Assembly: GCA_024123915.1 (NCBI GenBank)
Contig: CP099650.1
Coordinates: 6,758,001 to 6,822,000 of the forward strand
Reading direction: 5' to 3'
Source: Oxalobacteraceae bacterium OTU3CAMAD1
GTDB lineage: Bacteria; Pseudomonadota; Gammaproteobacteria; Burkholderiales; Burkholderiaceae_D
Length of the DNA stretch: 64,000 nucleotides
Shown: positions 57,175 to 64,000 of the stretch, piece after piece
Layout of the letters: each line of letters begins with the position of its first letter
Numbering within the stretch: position 1 is the stretch's first letter
The notes under the pieces: model-generated
What the model was told of the DNA's origin: nothing
Seen by the model: only the letters and a program-made list of their open reading frames with translations
Databases searched by the model: none
Made by a program: the position numbers and the translations under genes

Positions 57175-58424
57175 GCGGACAGGGTCACGCGGGCGAACTT
57201 GCGCTTGCCCACTTGCAGCACGAAGGTGCCGGCCTCGATCTTGACAGTTTTATCGCTGATGACGGCGCCGTCCAGGCGCACGCCGCCCTGGTCGATCATG
57301 CGCATCGCTTCCGAGGTGGACGGGCACAGGCCTGCCATCTTCAGCAATTGCGGGATGCCGACCGGCGCGCCGGCCAGCGACACTTCCGGCACGTCGTCCG
57401 GAATGCCGCCCTTGGAGCGGTTGACGAAGTCGTTGAGCGCCTCGTCGGCCGCCGCCTGCGAGTGGAAGCGGGCGACGATTTCCTGCGCCAGCGCCACTTT
57501 GGCGTCGCGCGGGTTGGCGCCGCCGTCGATCGCGGCCTTGAGCGCGGCGACGTCGGCGATCGAGCGGAACGACAGCAACTCATAGTATTTCCACATCATC
57601 ACGTCGGAAATGCTCATGATCTTGGCGAACATGGTGTTGCCCGGCTCGGTGATGCCGATATAGTTGTTCTTCGACTTGGACATTTTGTCGACGCCGTCCA
57701 AACCTTCCAGCAGCGGCATGGTCAAAATGCACTGCGGTTCCTGGTCGTAGTCCTTCTGCAGCTCGCGGCCAACCAGCAAGTTGAATTTCTGGTCTGTTCC
57801 ACCCAGCTCAAGATCCGACTTCAAAGCGACCGAATCGTAACCCTGCATCAAAGGATAAAGGAACTCATGGACCGCAATCGGTGTCCCACCCTTGAAGCGC
57901 TTGCTGAAATCGTCACGCTCCATCATGCGGGCCACGGTATAGTGCGAGGCCAGCTTGATGAGGCCGCGCGCGCCCAGCGGATCGCACCACTCGGAGTTGT
58001 AGCGGATTTCGGTCTTGGACGGATCGAGCACCAAGGACGCCTGCTTGAAATAGGTCATGGCGTTTTGCTCGACCTGTTCCTTGGTCAGCGGCGGACGCGT
58101 CATGTTGCGGCCCGACGGGTCGCCGATCATCGACGTGAAGTCCCCGATCAGGAAAATGACTTGATGGCCCAGATCTTGCAACTGACGCATCTTGTTGAGC
58201 ACGACGGTATGACCGAGGTGCAAATCCGGCGCGGTCGGGTCCAGGCCGAGTTTGACGCGCAGCGGAACGCCGCTTTGCTCGGAACGCGCCAGCTTTTGGG
58301 CGAACTCGCTTTCGATCAGCAACTCGTCGATACCCCGTTTGGTGATGGCGAGCGCCTCTTGTACACGGTCGGTCAGGGGCAGTACCTTAGAGGGAACCGG
58401 CGGTGTGGAAGAAGGGGTAGTCAT
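57171..58424 (-). CDS. tyrS: Tyrosine--tRNA ligase
   Basis: Charges tRNA-Tyr. The 417-residue class I synthetase has [20 protein letters not shown] (HIGH), [15 protein letters not shown], and [13 protein letters not shown] (KMSKS) with an S4-like C-terminal domain ([35 protein letters not shown]). This is the TyrZ-type of about 400 residues. It leads tyrS-dtd-YbhB-histidine phosphatase, all with tight joins. It is divergent from the M23 peptidase gene. Confidence 0.97.
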   Translation of the reverse strand: MTTPSSTPPVPSKVLPLTDRVQEALAITKRGIDELLIESEFAQKLARSEQSGVPLRVKLGLDPTAPDLHLGHTVVLNKMRQLQDLGHQVIFLIGDFTSMIGDPSGRNMTRPPLTKEQVEQNAMTYFKQASLVLDPSKTEIRYNSEWCDPLGARGLIKLASHYTVARMMERDDFSKRFKGGTPIAVHEFLYPLMQGYDSVALKSDLELGGTDQKFNLLVGRELQKDYDQEPQCILTMPLLEGLDGVDKMSKSKNNYIGITEPGNTMFAKIMSISDVMMWKYYELLSFRSIADVAALKAAIDGGANPRDAKVALAQEIVARFHSQAAADEALNDFVNRSKGGIPDDVPEVSLAGAPVGIPQLLKMAGLCPSTSEAMRMIDQGGVRLDGAVISDKTVKIEAGTFVLQVGKRKFARVTLSA

Positions 58425-58474
58425 ATATTTTGGGAGTTTTTTTCAAAAAAAGGTAGTCAGCCTCAGGAGTTTGT

Positions 58475-58480
58475 TATAAT
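58475..58480 (+). promoter_or_regulatory. Candidate -10 box of the M23 peptidase gene
   Basis: TATAAT (in TTGTTATAATCC) about 100 bases before the ATG at 58582, in the 157-base gap from tyrS. The -35 region is weak. Confidence 0.4.
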
Positions 58481-58581
58481 CCTCGATCCATCAATCTTGC
58501 CGTACGAAAACGAAACCCGACAATAATTAGAAGAAATAAAAGGTTCCTGAATAGTTCAAGCGGCAAATTTTAACTGATTGC

Positions 58582-59964
58582 ATGAACCAAATACATAAAT
58601 TCACGAGCTCACGCTTGTACAGTCTGATAGCTTCAACGCGCAAAGCGCGCATTGTCAGCGCCTCGGCACTGTTCCTCACAGTATGTGCGTTCGGTGCGGC
58701 CGGCGTCGCGCCGCTCGCCCCGGATCCTGCCGATCTGCCGGTTAAATCCGTGCAGGAAGCGGTCACGATGCCGGATCTTGCACCACAGATCAACGCACTT
58801 GAGCAACAATCGTCCAGCGAGCACTTCGTCCACGAAGAACGCATCCGCGCCGGCGACACCCTGGCCACCTTGCTCACCCGCCTGGGTGTGGAAGACGACG
58901 CCGCCGAAAACTTCATCAAAAAAGACAAGGTCGCCAAAGGCGTCATGCAGCTGAAGACCGGCAAGCGCGTTCAGGCGCAGACCGACGACGAGGGCAATCT
59001 GCAATGGCTGCGCGCGGTCGTGGTCGACGGCAAGGATATCCCTGTCAAGAATATCAAGATTTCCCGCAAAAACGACCGCTTTGTCGCGGAAGAAGAGCCG
59101 GCCAAGCTGGAACGTCGTGTCGAGATGCATGCCCGCACCATCACCTCGACCCTGTTCGCAGCCACCGATTCGAACGAAGACGGCACCAAACTGCCGGATA
59201 CGATCGTCAAGCAAATCGTCGAGATGTTCTCGACCAGCATCGACTTCCGGGGCGACCTGAAGCGCGGCGACCATTTCAACGTGGTGTATGAGACGTTCTG
59301 GCAGGATGGGGAATTTGTTCGCGCGGGCCGCATCCTGGCTGGCGAATTCACCAACCGCGGCACGACGTATCAGTCGGTGTGGTTTGAAGATCCGCAGACC
59401 AGGCAGGGCGGCGGCTACTACAGCTTCGACGGCAAGGCGCTGAAAAAAGCCTTCCTGAAGTCGCCGGTGGAATTCTCGCGGATTTCGTCGGGCTTCTCGA
59501 TGCGCGTGCATCCGGTCTCGGGCGAGTGGAAAGCGCACAAGGGCATCGACTTCCCTGCGCCGACCGGCACGCCGATCCGCGCATCGGGCGATGGCGTTGT
59601 CGATTTCGCCGGCACGCAGAATGGCTACGGTAATTTCGTCACCATCAAGCACTGGAACAATTACTCGACCGCTTACGCCCACATGAGCCGCTTTGCGCCT
59701 GGCGTCAAAAAAGGCACCAAAGTCAGCCAGGGCGACGTGATCGGCTATGTCGGCAGCACCGGCTGGTCGACCGGCGCGCATCTCCACTACGAGTTCCGCG
59801 TCGGTGGCGAAGCCAAGGACCCGAGCAAGCTCAACGTGACGGCGCAGGCGCCCTTGACGGCCGCCGAACTGTCGCGCTTCAAGGTCTACGCGTCGGACAT
59901 GTCGCACCGCTTCGCGCTGCTGCAACCAGGTGGCTCGACCGGCACCCGCGTCGCGGCAAAATAA
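58582..59964 (+). CDS. M23-family peptidoglycan DD-metallopeptidase
   Basis: A 460-residue envelope protein with an N-terminal anchor (ARIVSASALFLTVCAFGAAGVAPLAP), an OapA/LysM-like part (HEERIRAGDTLATLLTRLGVE), a middle domain and the LytM/M23 peptidase. Zinc ligands are visible: HKGIDFPAPTGTPIRASGDG (HxxxD) and GAHLHYEFRVGG (HxH). It should cut peptide cross-links in the cell wall, allowing growth (MepM-like). The terminator 29 bases after the stop isolates it from anmK. Confidence 0.94.
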   Translation: MNQIHKFTSSRLYSLIASTRKARIVSASALFLTVCAFGAAGVAPLAPDPADLPVKSVQEAVTMPDLAPQINALEQQSSSEHFVHEERIRAGDTLATLLTRLGVEDDAAENFIKKDKVAKGVMQLKTGKRVQAQTDDEGNLQWLRAVVVDGKDIPVKNIKISRKNDRFVAEEEPAKLERRVEMHARTITSTLFAATDSNEDGTKLPDTIVKQIVEMFSTSIDFRGDLKRGDHFNVVYETFWQDGEFVRAGRILAGEFTNRGTTYQSVWFEDPQTRQGGGYYSFDGKALKKAFLKSPVEFSRISSGFSMRVHPVSGEWKAHKGIDFPAPTGTPIRASGDGVVDFAGTQNGYGNFVTIKHWNNYSTAYAHMSRFAPGVKKGTKVSQGDVIGYVGSTGWSTGAHLHYEFRVGGEAKDPSKLNVTAQAPLTAAELSRFKVYASDMSHRFALLQPGGSTGTRVAAK

Positions 59965-59992
59965 GCCACAACGCTTTACACTGCTTCATCCG

Positions 59993-60024
59993 AAACAGGC
60001 CGCCGCATCGGCCTGTTTTTTTTT
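59993..60024 (+). terminator. Rho-independent terminator of the M23 gene
   Basis: AACAGGCCG and CGGCCTGTT form a perfect nine-base stem with a six-base loop, followed by a run of nine T. It is 29 bases after the M23 stop codon. Confidence 0.92.
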
Positions 60025-60134
60025 CGTCTGTTTCTTTTGCCCTGTAACCATAATGCTCCGCCCAGACCGCTTGTTCCGTGCGACACCACACGTAAGGTCA
60101 GGCAAAATAGCTTTTTCAGCTTGAGGAAACAACA

Positions 60135-61232
60135 ATGCCCCACTATATCGGTTTGATGTCCGGGACCAGCCTGGACGGCGTGGACGGCGCGCTCGCCGAT
60201 TTCTCCGGCCACACGATCGACACGCTGGCGGCGGCCTATATAGCCTTTCCTCCAACACTGCGCGCCGAACTGATGGCGCTGCAATCTTCCGGCGACAACG
60301 AGATCGAGCGCGAGGCGCTGGCCGCCAACCAGCTGGCGCAGTTCTACGCCCAGTGCGTGACACAGCTGCTGGACGAGGCCGGCCGCACGGCGGATACGGT
60401 GCGCGCCGTCGCCGTCCACGGCCAGACCATCCGCCATCGCCCGGAACTGGGTTTTACGCGCCAGACCAACAACCCCGCCCTGCTGGCCGAGCTGTGCGGC
60501 ATCGACGTCATCGCCGACTTCCGCAGCCGCGACATCGCCGCCGGCGGCCAGGGCGCGCCGCTGGTGCCGGCCTTCCACCAGGCGCTGTTCGGCAAGCCCG
60601 GCCAGGCCCGCGTGGTGGCCAACATCGGCGGCATCTCCAATATCAGCGTGCTGGACGGCGAAGGCGGCGTGATCGGCTTCGACACCGGTCCCGGCAATGT
60701 GCTGATGGACGCCTGGATCGCCCGCCACCTGGACAAGGAGTACGACGCCGACGGTGCGTGGGCGGCCAGCGGCAAGGAAATCCCCGAGTTGCTGCAGGAA
60801 TTGCTGCACGAGCCCTATTTCGCGCTGCCGGCGCCGAAAAGCACCGGCCGCGACCTGTTCCACCTGGACTGGCTCGACACGCGGCTGGCCGTGTACGGAG
60901 ACGCCGCGCCGGAGGATGTGCAGTTCACGCTGACCAAGCTGACGGCGGTCTCGCTGGCGCGGTCGATACAGGCCTATGGCGGCGGCGCGGACGCGGTGTA
61001 TGTCTGCGGTGGCGGCGCCTACAACGGCGTGCTGATGAGCGAACTGGGCGCCGCGCTGGGCAACAACGTGCTGGTGGCGTCGACGCAAGCCCTGGGCATC
61101 GCGCCGAACCGGGTCGAGGCGTTGGCGTTCGCCTGGCTGGGTTACCGCTTCAGCGAACGCCTGGCCGGCAATCTGCCGACGGTGACCGGGGCCAAAGGTG
61201 AGCGGGTGCTTGGAGCACTCTACCCCCGCTAA
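60135..61232 (+). CDS. anmK: Anhydro-N-acetylmuramic acid kinase
   Basis: Phosphorylates 1,6-anhydro-MurNAc from wall turnover to MurNAc 6-phosphate. The 365-residue ASKHA-fold kinase has [82 protein letters not shown] and [13 protein letters not shown]. It follows the M23 gene, which fits a link between wall cutting and recycling. GAGG precedes the ATG. Standard length. Confidence 0.97.
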   Translation: MPHYIGLMSGTSLDGVDGALADFSGHTIDTLAAAYIAFPPTLRAELMALQSSGDNEIEREALAANQLAQFYAQCVTQLLDEAGRTADTVRAVAVHGQTIRHRPELGFTRQTNNPALLAELCGIDVIADFRSRDIAAGGQGAPLVPAFHQALFGKPGQARVVANIGGISNISVLDGEGGVIGFDTGPGNVLMDAWIARHLDKEYDADGAWAASGKEIPELLQELLHEPYFALPAPKSTGRDLFHLDWLDTRLAVYGDAAPEDVQFTLTKLTAVSLARSIQAYGGGADAVYVCGGGAYNGVLMSELGAALGNNVLVASTQALGIAPNRVEALAFAWLGYRFSERLAGNLPTVTGAKGERVLGALYPR

Positions 61233-61287
61233 TCCAGGCGGGACCCAACCCCCTATGCGTTTGGCGACCTGTATGCGTCGCGGCTTA

Positions 61288-61315
61288 GGGGTCGTACCCC
61301 GTGGGGTACGACCCC
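61288..61315. repeat. GGGGTCGTACCCC palindrome after anmK
   Basis: Second copy of the palindrome seen at 29236. The shared region extends outward from CTTAGGGG to GTGCGGGTTTGC. It is 55 bases after the anmK stop and upstream of the erpA terminator on the opposite side. Confidence 0.75.
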
Positions 61316-61345
61316 GCGTGGCGGTGCGGGTTTGCTGGCAGAGCG

Positions 61346-61383
61346 CACAAAAACAAACGGCGGACAACCGAAGTTGTCCGCCG
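61346..61383 (-). terminator. Rho-independent terminator of erpA
   Basis: CGGCGGACAAC and GTTGTCCGCCG form a perfect 11-base stem with a CGAA loop. On the minus strand it is followed by TTTGTTTTTG. It is 21 bases after the erpA stop codon. Confidence 0.85.
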
Positions 61384-61404
61384 CATTGTGCAACTAGAAC
61401 TGAT

Positions 61405-61770
61405 TTATACCGAGAACGACGAGCCGCAGCCGCAGGTCGACGTCGCGGTCGGGTTCTTGATGACGAATTGCGCGCCTTCCAGGTCATCCTTGTAGTCGAT
61501 CTCGGCGCCCACCAGATACTGGTAGCTCATCGAGTCGATCAACAGCTGGACGCCGTTCTTGACCATCGTGGTGTCGTCTTCGTTGACGATTTCATCGAAC
61601 GTGAAACCGTACTGGAAGCCGGAACAGCCGCCACCCTGCACGAACACACGCAGTTTCAGGTCGGGATTACCCTCTTCCTCGATCAGCTGGGCGACCTTTT
61701 CGGCCGCGCTATCGGTGAAGATGATCGGCGACGGGATTACATCTACTAGTGATTCGGCGACAGCATTCAT
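61405..61770 (-). CDS. erpA: Iron-sulfur cluster insertion protein ErpA
   Basis: An A-type carrier that hands [Fe-S] clusters to target enzymes, including those of isoprenoid synthesis. The 121-residue protein has the three ligand cysteines: [11 protein letters not shown] and the C-terminal CGCGSSF. The preceding part [31 protein letters not shown] is typical. It is single, with its own terminator, convergent with anmK. Confidence 0.96.
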   Translation of the reverse strand: MNAVAESLVDVIPSPIIFTDSAAEKVAQLIEEEGNPDLKLRVFVQGGGCSGFQYGFTFDEIVNEDDTTMVKNGVQLLIDSMSYQYLVGAEIDYKDDLEGAQFVIKNPTATSTCGCGSSFSV

Positions 61771-61888
61771 TTCAGACTCCTACGTGAAAACATTTAGGTC
61801 ATTATAGACCGTTGGCGTTGTTTATGCTCCAGACCCCTCGAAAATGGGGGGTCTTATGGCAAATATCAACGCCAGATTGTGCGCAAAG

Positions 61889-62926
61889 TTACGGCAGCAA
61901 CGCGATCTGCGTCAGGCCGGTCGATTCTTCCAGGCCAAACATCAAATTCATACACTGCACAGCCTGGCCGGACGCGCCCTTGACCAGATTGTCCTGCACC
62001 ACCAGCACAATGACGGTGTTGCCGTTGTCCGGACGATGCAGCGCCAGGCGCAGCACGTTGGCGCCGCGCGTCGAACGGGTCTCTGGATGCGAACCGAACG
62101 GCATGACGTCGACGAAAGGCGAGTCTTTGTATTGCTCTTCGAACAGTGCTTGCAGTTCCTCGTTGCTCACTTCCTTGGTCAGGCGACCGTACAGGGTCGA
62201 GTGCATGCCCCGGATCATCGGCACCAGGTGCGGCGTAAACACCAGGCCAACCTTGTCGCCGGCGAACTTTTGCAGCTGCGCCACGGTTTCCGGCGTGTGG
62301 CGATGGCCCGACACGCCATAAGCCTTGAAATTGTCGCTCGACTCGGAGAACAAGGTGCCGATCTCGGCTTTACGGCCGGCGCCGGAGACGCCGGACTTGC
62401 AGTCGGCGATCAGCGAACCGGCGTCGATCACGCCGGCCTTGAGCAGCGGGTAGTAACCCAGCTGCATCGTGGTCGGATAGCAACCCGGATTGGCGACCAA
62501 GCGCGCGCCCTTGATGGCGTCGCGGTTCAGTTCGGCCAGGCCATAGGCGGCTTCTTCCAGCAGATCCGGGCAGGTGTGCTCGATCTTGTACCATTTTTCA
62601 AAGACGGCCTTGTCCTTGATGCGGAAATCGGCCGCCAGGTCGATGACCTTGACGCCGGCAGCCAGCAGCTCCGGCGCCTGCGCCATGGCGACGCCGTGCG
62701 GGGTGGCGAAGAACACCACGTCGCACTGCTTGAGGTCGGCCTTGTCCGGCGACGAGAAAGCGATGTCCACGCGCCCGCGCAGCGAAGGGAACATATCGGC
62801 AACCGGCAAGCCATCTTCCTTGCGCGACGTGATAGCCGTCAGCTGCACATCAGGGTGGACTGCCAACAGTCGCAGCAATTCCACTCCGGTGTAGCCGGTG
62901 CCGCCGACGATGCCAACTTTGATCAT
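61889..62926 (-). CDS. argC: N-acetyl-gamma-glutamyl-phosphate reductase
   Basis: Reduces N-acetylglutamyl phosphate with NADPH in arginine synthesis. The 345-residue protein has the nucleotide-binding start [30 protein letters not shown] and the catalytic Cys in [19 protein letters not shown], plus [17 protein letters not shown]. It lies downstream of rpsI, separated by a terminator and a palindromic repeat pair; argC next to rplM-rpsI and erpA is common in betaproteobacteria. Confidence 0.97.
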   Translation of the reverse strand: MIKVGIVGGTGYTGVELLRLLAVHPDVQLTAITSRKEDGLPVADMFPSLRGRVDIAFSSPDKADLKQCDVVFFATPHGVAMAQAPELLAAGVKVIDLAADFRIKDKAVFEKWYKIEHTCPDLLEEAAYGLAELNRDAIKGARLVANPGCYPTTMQLGYYPLLKAGVIDAGSLIADCKSGVSGAGRKAEIGTLFSESSDNFKAYGVSGHRHTPETVAQLQKFAGDKVGLVFTPHLVPMIRGMHSTLYGRLTKEVSNEELQALFEEQYKDSPFVDVMPFGSHPETRSTRGANVLRLALHRPDNGNTVIVLVVQDNLVKGASGQAVQCMNLMFGLEESTGLTQIALLP

Positions 62927-62992
62927 GTTCGTTCCTTCAGTGAAGTATTACAGAATAAGAGAGGGCCAAAAACCGCAAAAGAACCACGGAAA

Positions 62993-63029
62993 CACGTAGG
63001 GCGGATTAGGCGGAACGCCGTAATCGGCC
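62993..63029 (-). repeat. GGCGGATTA dispersed palindrome, copy 6
   Basis: CACGTAGGGCGGATTAGGCG through GTAATCGGCC, nearly equal to copy 4. It pairs in inverted orientation with copy 7 in the 315-base gap between argC and rpsI. Confidence 0.88.
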
Positions 63030-63057
63030 ATGCGTGAGCCGCCAATGACGCCGGCAT

Positions 63058-63090
63058 GGCCGATTACGCTGCGCTAATCCGCCCTACGTG
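63058..63090 (+). repeat. GGCGGATTA dispersed palindrome, copy 7
   Basis: GGCCGATTACGCTGCGCTAA, then TCCGCCCTACGTG. The inner GGCCGATTA has one change from the consensus, and the facing arm of copy 6 carries the same base change (AATCGGCC), as if one copy had been converted by the other. Confidence 0.88.
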
Positions 63091-63168
63091 TATCCGTTGC
63101 CATATCACCGTGTCTGGAGGGCCATTTTATCAGGCATGCGCTACGGGCGTATGACCATACCCCATAGC

Positions 63169-63203
63169 AAAAAAGCCGCCCGACACAAGGCCGGCGGCTT
63201 TTT
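63169..63203 (-). terminator. Rho-independent terminator of rplM-rpsI
   Basis: AAAAGCCGCC and GGCGGCTTTT make a perfect ten-base stem with a 12-base loop, with further T on the minus strand side. It is 38 bases after the rpsI stop codon. Confidence 0.85.
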
Positions 63204-63241
63204 CGACAGCACGCCGCAAGCGGCGCGCCATAGCGTAAATA

Positions 63242-63634
63242 TTAACGCTTCGAGAATTGCTTTGCGCGACGTGCTTTGCGCAGACCAACTTTTTTACGCT
63301 CAACTTCACGTGCATCGCGGGTAACGAAGCCGGCGCGCGCCAGATCGCCCTTCAGCGCTGCATCGTAGTCGATCAGTGCGCGGGTGATGCCGTGACGCAC
63401 AGCACCTGCCTGGCCGGACTCGCCGCCGCCGTGCACGTTGACTTTGATGTCAAAACGCTCGACGTTGCCGGTCAGTTCCAGTGGTTGACGAATAACCATC
63501 AGGCCGGTTTCGCGGGAGAAGTACTCAGCCGCTGGCTTGCCGTTAACGATGATTTGGCCAGTGCCAACTTTGATAAACACACGAGCTACTGCACTCTTGC
63601 GACGGCCGGTGCCGTAATTGTAGTTACCGATCAT
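63242..63634 (-). CDS. rpsI: 30S ribosomal protein S9
   Basis: Component of the small subunit head; its C-terminal basic tail reaches the P-site tRNA. The 130-residue protein has [52 protein letters not shown], and the tail [18 protein letters not shown]. It follows rplM after nine bases, the universal rplM-rpsI order. Confidence 0.98.
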   Translation of the reverse strand: MIGNYNYGTGRRKSAVARVFIKVGTGQIIVNGKPAAEYFSRETGLMVIRQPLELTGNVERFDIKVNVHGGGESGQAGAVRHGITRALIDYDAALKGDLARAGFVTRDAREVERKKVGLRKARRAKQFSKR

Positions 63635-63643
63635 GTCAGTTCC

Positions 63644-64000
63644 TTAGATTTCGAGTGCTTTAGGTTGCTGGGCAGCGTGCGGGTGCGAACCTTCAGCGTA
63701 CACTTTCAGCTTCTTGATCATTGCGTAGCCCAGTGGGCCCTTCGGCAACATACCCTTGACTGCTTTTTCCAGAGCACGGCCTGGGAAACGCTGTTGCATT
63801 TTCAGGAAGTTGGTCTCGTAGATGCCGCCTGGGTAGCCCGAGTGACGGTAGTAGGTCTTCTCGGTGGCTTTGGTGCCGGTCACGCGCAGTTTGCCTGCGT
63901 TGATGATGACGATGAAATCGCCGGTATCGACGTGAGGAGTAAATTCTGGCTTGTGTTTGCCGCGCAGTCGGAGTGCCACTTCGCTGGCAACACGTCCGAG
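63644..64000 (-). CDS. rplM: 50S ribosomal protein L13 (partial, 5' end outside the window)
   Basis: An early-assembly large-subunit protein. About 118 C-terminal residues are visible, from [27 protein letters not shown] through [29 protein letters not shown] and [22 protein letters not shown]. The full protein is about 142 residues, so around 24 N-terminal residues lie beyond base 64000. It is co-transcribed with rpsI. Confidence 0.97.
   Translation of the reverse strand, partial: LGRVASEVALRLRGKHKPEFTPHVDTGDFIVIINAGKLRVTGTKATEKTYYRHSGYPGGIYETNFLKMQQRFPGRALEKAVKGMLPKGPLGYAMIKKLKVYAEGSHPHAAQQPKALEI

Noticed and set aside
61831..61856. AGACCCC...GGGGTCT hairpin downstream of argC as terminator
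   Set aside because: The stem is plausible, but no T-tract follows on the minus strand, so it was not called.

Overview
The window is a 64 kb GC-rich chromosomal segment from a betaproteobacterium. Gene order and protein types (dxs-ispA-xseB, polA followed by a DUF2782 protein and homoserine kinase, ruvC-ruvA-ruvB, purH-fis-dusB, M23 peptidase-anmK-erpA-argC-rpsI-rplM, and a PEP-CTERM protein) fit Burkholderiales, most likely Oxalobacteraceae of the Massilia/Duganella/Janthinobacterium group. This placement is an inference from gene content; no rRNA or tRNA gene was seen.

Layout. 0-3.6 kb: SUFU-domain protein, cobalamin adenosyltransferase, LysR regulator divergent from a secreted SGNH hydrolase. 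3.7-6.8 kb: isoprenoid precursor operon xseB-ispA-dxs. 7-10 kb: Rieske oxygenase, EamA transporter and sulfurtransferase in one apparent operon. 10-11 kb: ParE-type toxin with two tandem antitoxin paralogues. 11-24 kb: ZIP transporter, Tat-exported dienelactone hydrolase, polA, DUF2782 protein, thrB, two membrane proteins, uvrD and an M56 peptidase with a possible short leader ORF. 24-27 kb: glutathione-dependent formaldehyde dehydrogenase and two response regulators. 27-31.7 kb: thiCSGDE operon behind a TPP riboswitch. 31.8-34.7 kb: lower protocatechuate 4,5-cleavage/gallate pathway (tautomerase, hydratase, aldolase), then a large beta-propeller diguanylate cyclase. 38-41 kb: valS. 41-48.3 kb: accessory region with a PEP-CTERM protein, a DauR-like regulator/ornithine-cyclodeaminase-like/ammonia-lyase operon, DUF2147, ThuA, YbaN, an AT-rich ORF between 134-bp direct repeats, and a CAP-domain lipoprotein. 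48.4-52 kb: yaiI and the ruv genes, with foreign-looking DNA between ruvA and ruvB. 52-64 kb: mostly housekeeping genes ending in rpsI and a partial rplM.

How genes work together. The thi genes make both thiamine moieties and join them under TPP control. GalD, LigJ and LigK convert oxalomesaconate to pyruvate and oxaloacetate. Dxs and IspA feed isoprenoid synthesis. RuvA, RuvB and RuvC process Holliday junctions. TyrS and Dtd charge tRNA and remove D-aminoacyl errors.

Most notable observations: a DauR/OCD/ammonia-lyase operon with a perfect inverted-repeat operator over its promoter; an AT-rich ORF flanked by 134-bp direct repeats, one of which is the remnant of a second CAP gene now read antisense as the tail of YbaN; a single-base frameshift in a phosphoribosyltransferase inserted between ruvA and ruvB; an antitoxin-antitoxin-toxin operon; an M56 peptidase gene without its usual BlaI partner but with a possible LRIK-repeat leader ORF and a 12-bp inverted repeat; a ZIP gene lacking a canonical start codon; and two families of dispersed palindromes.
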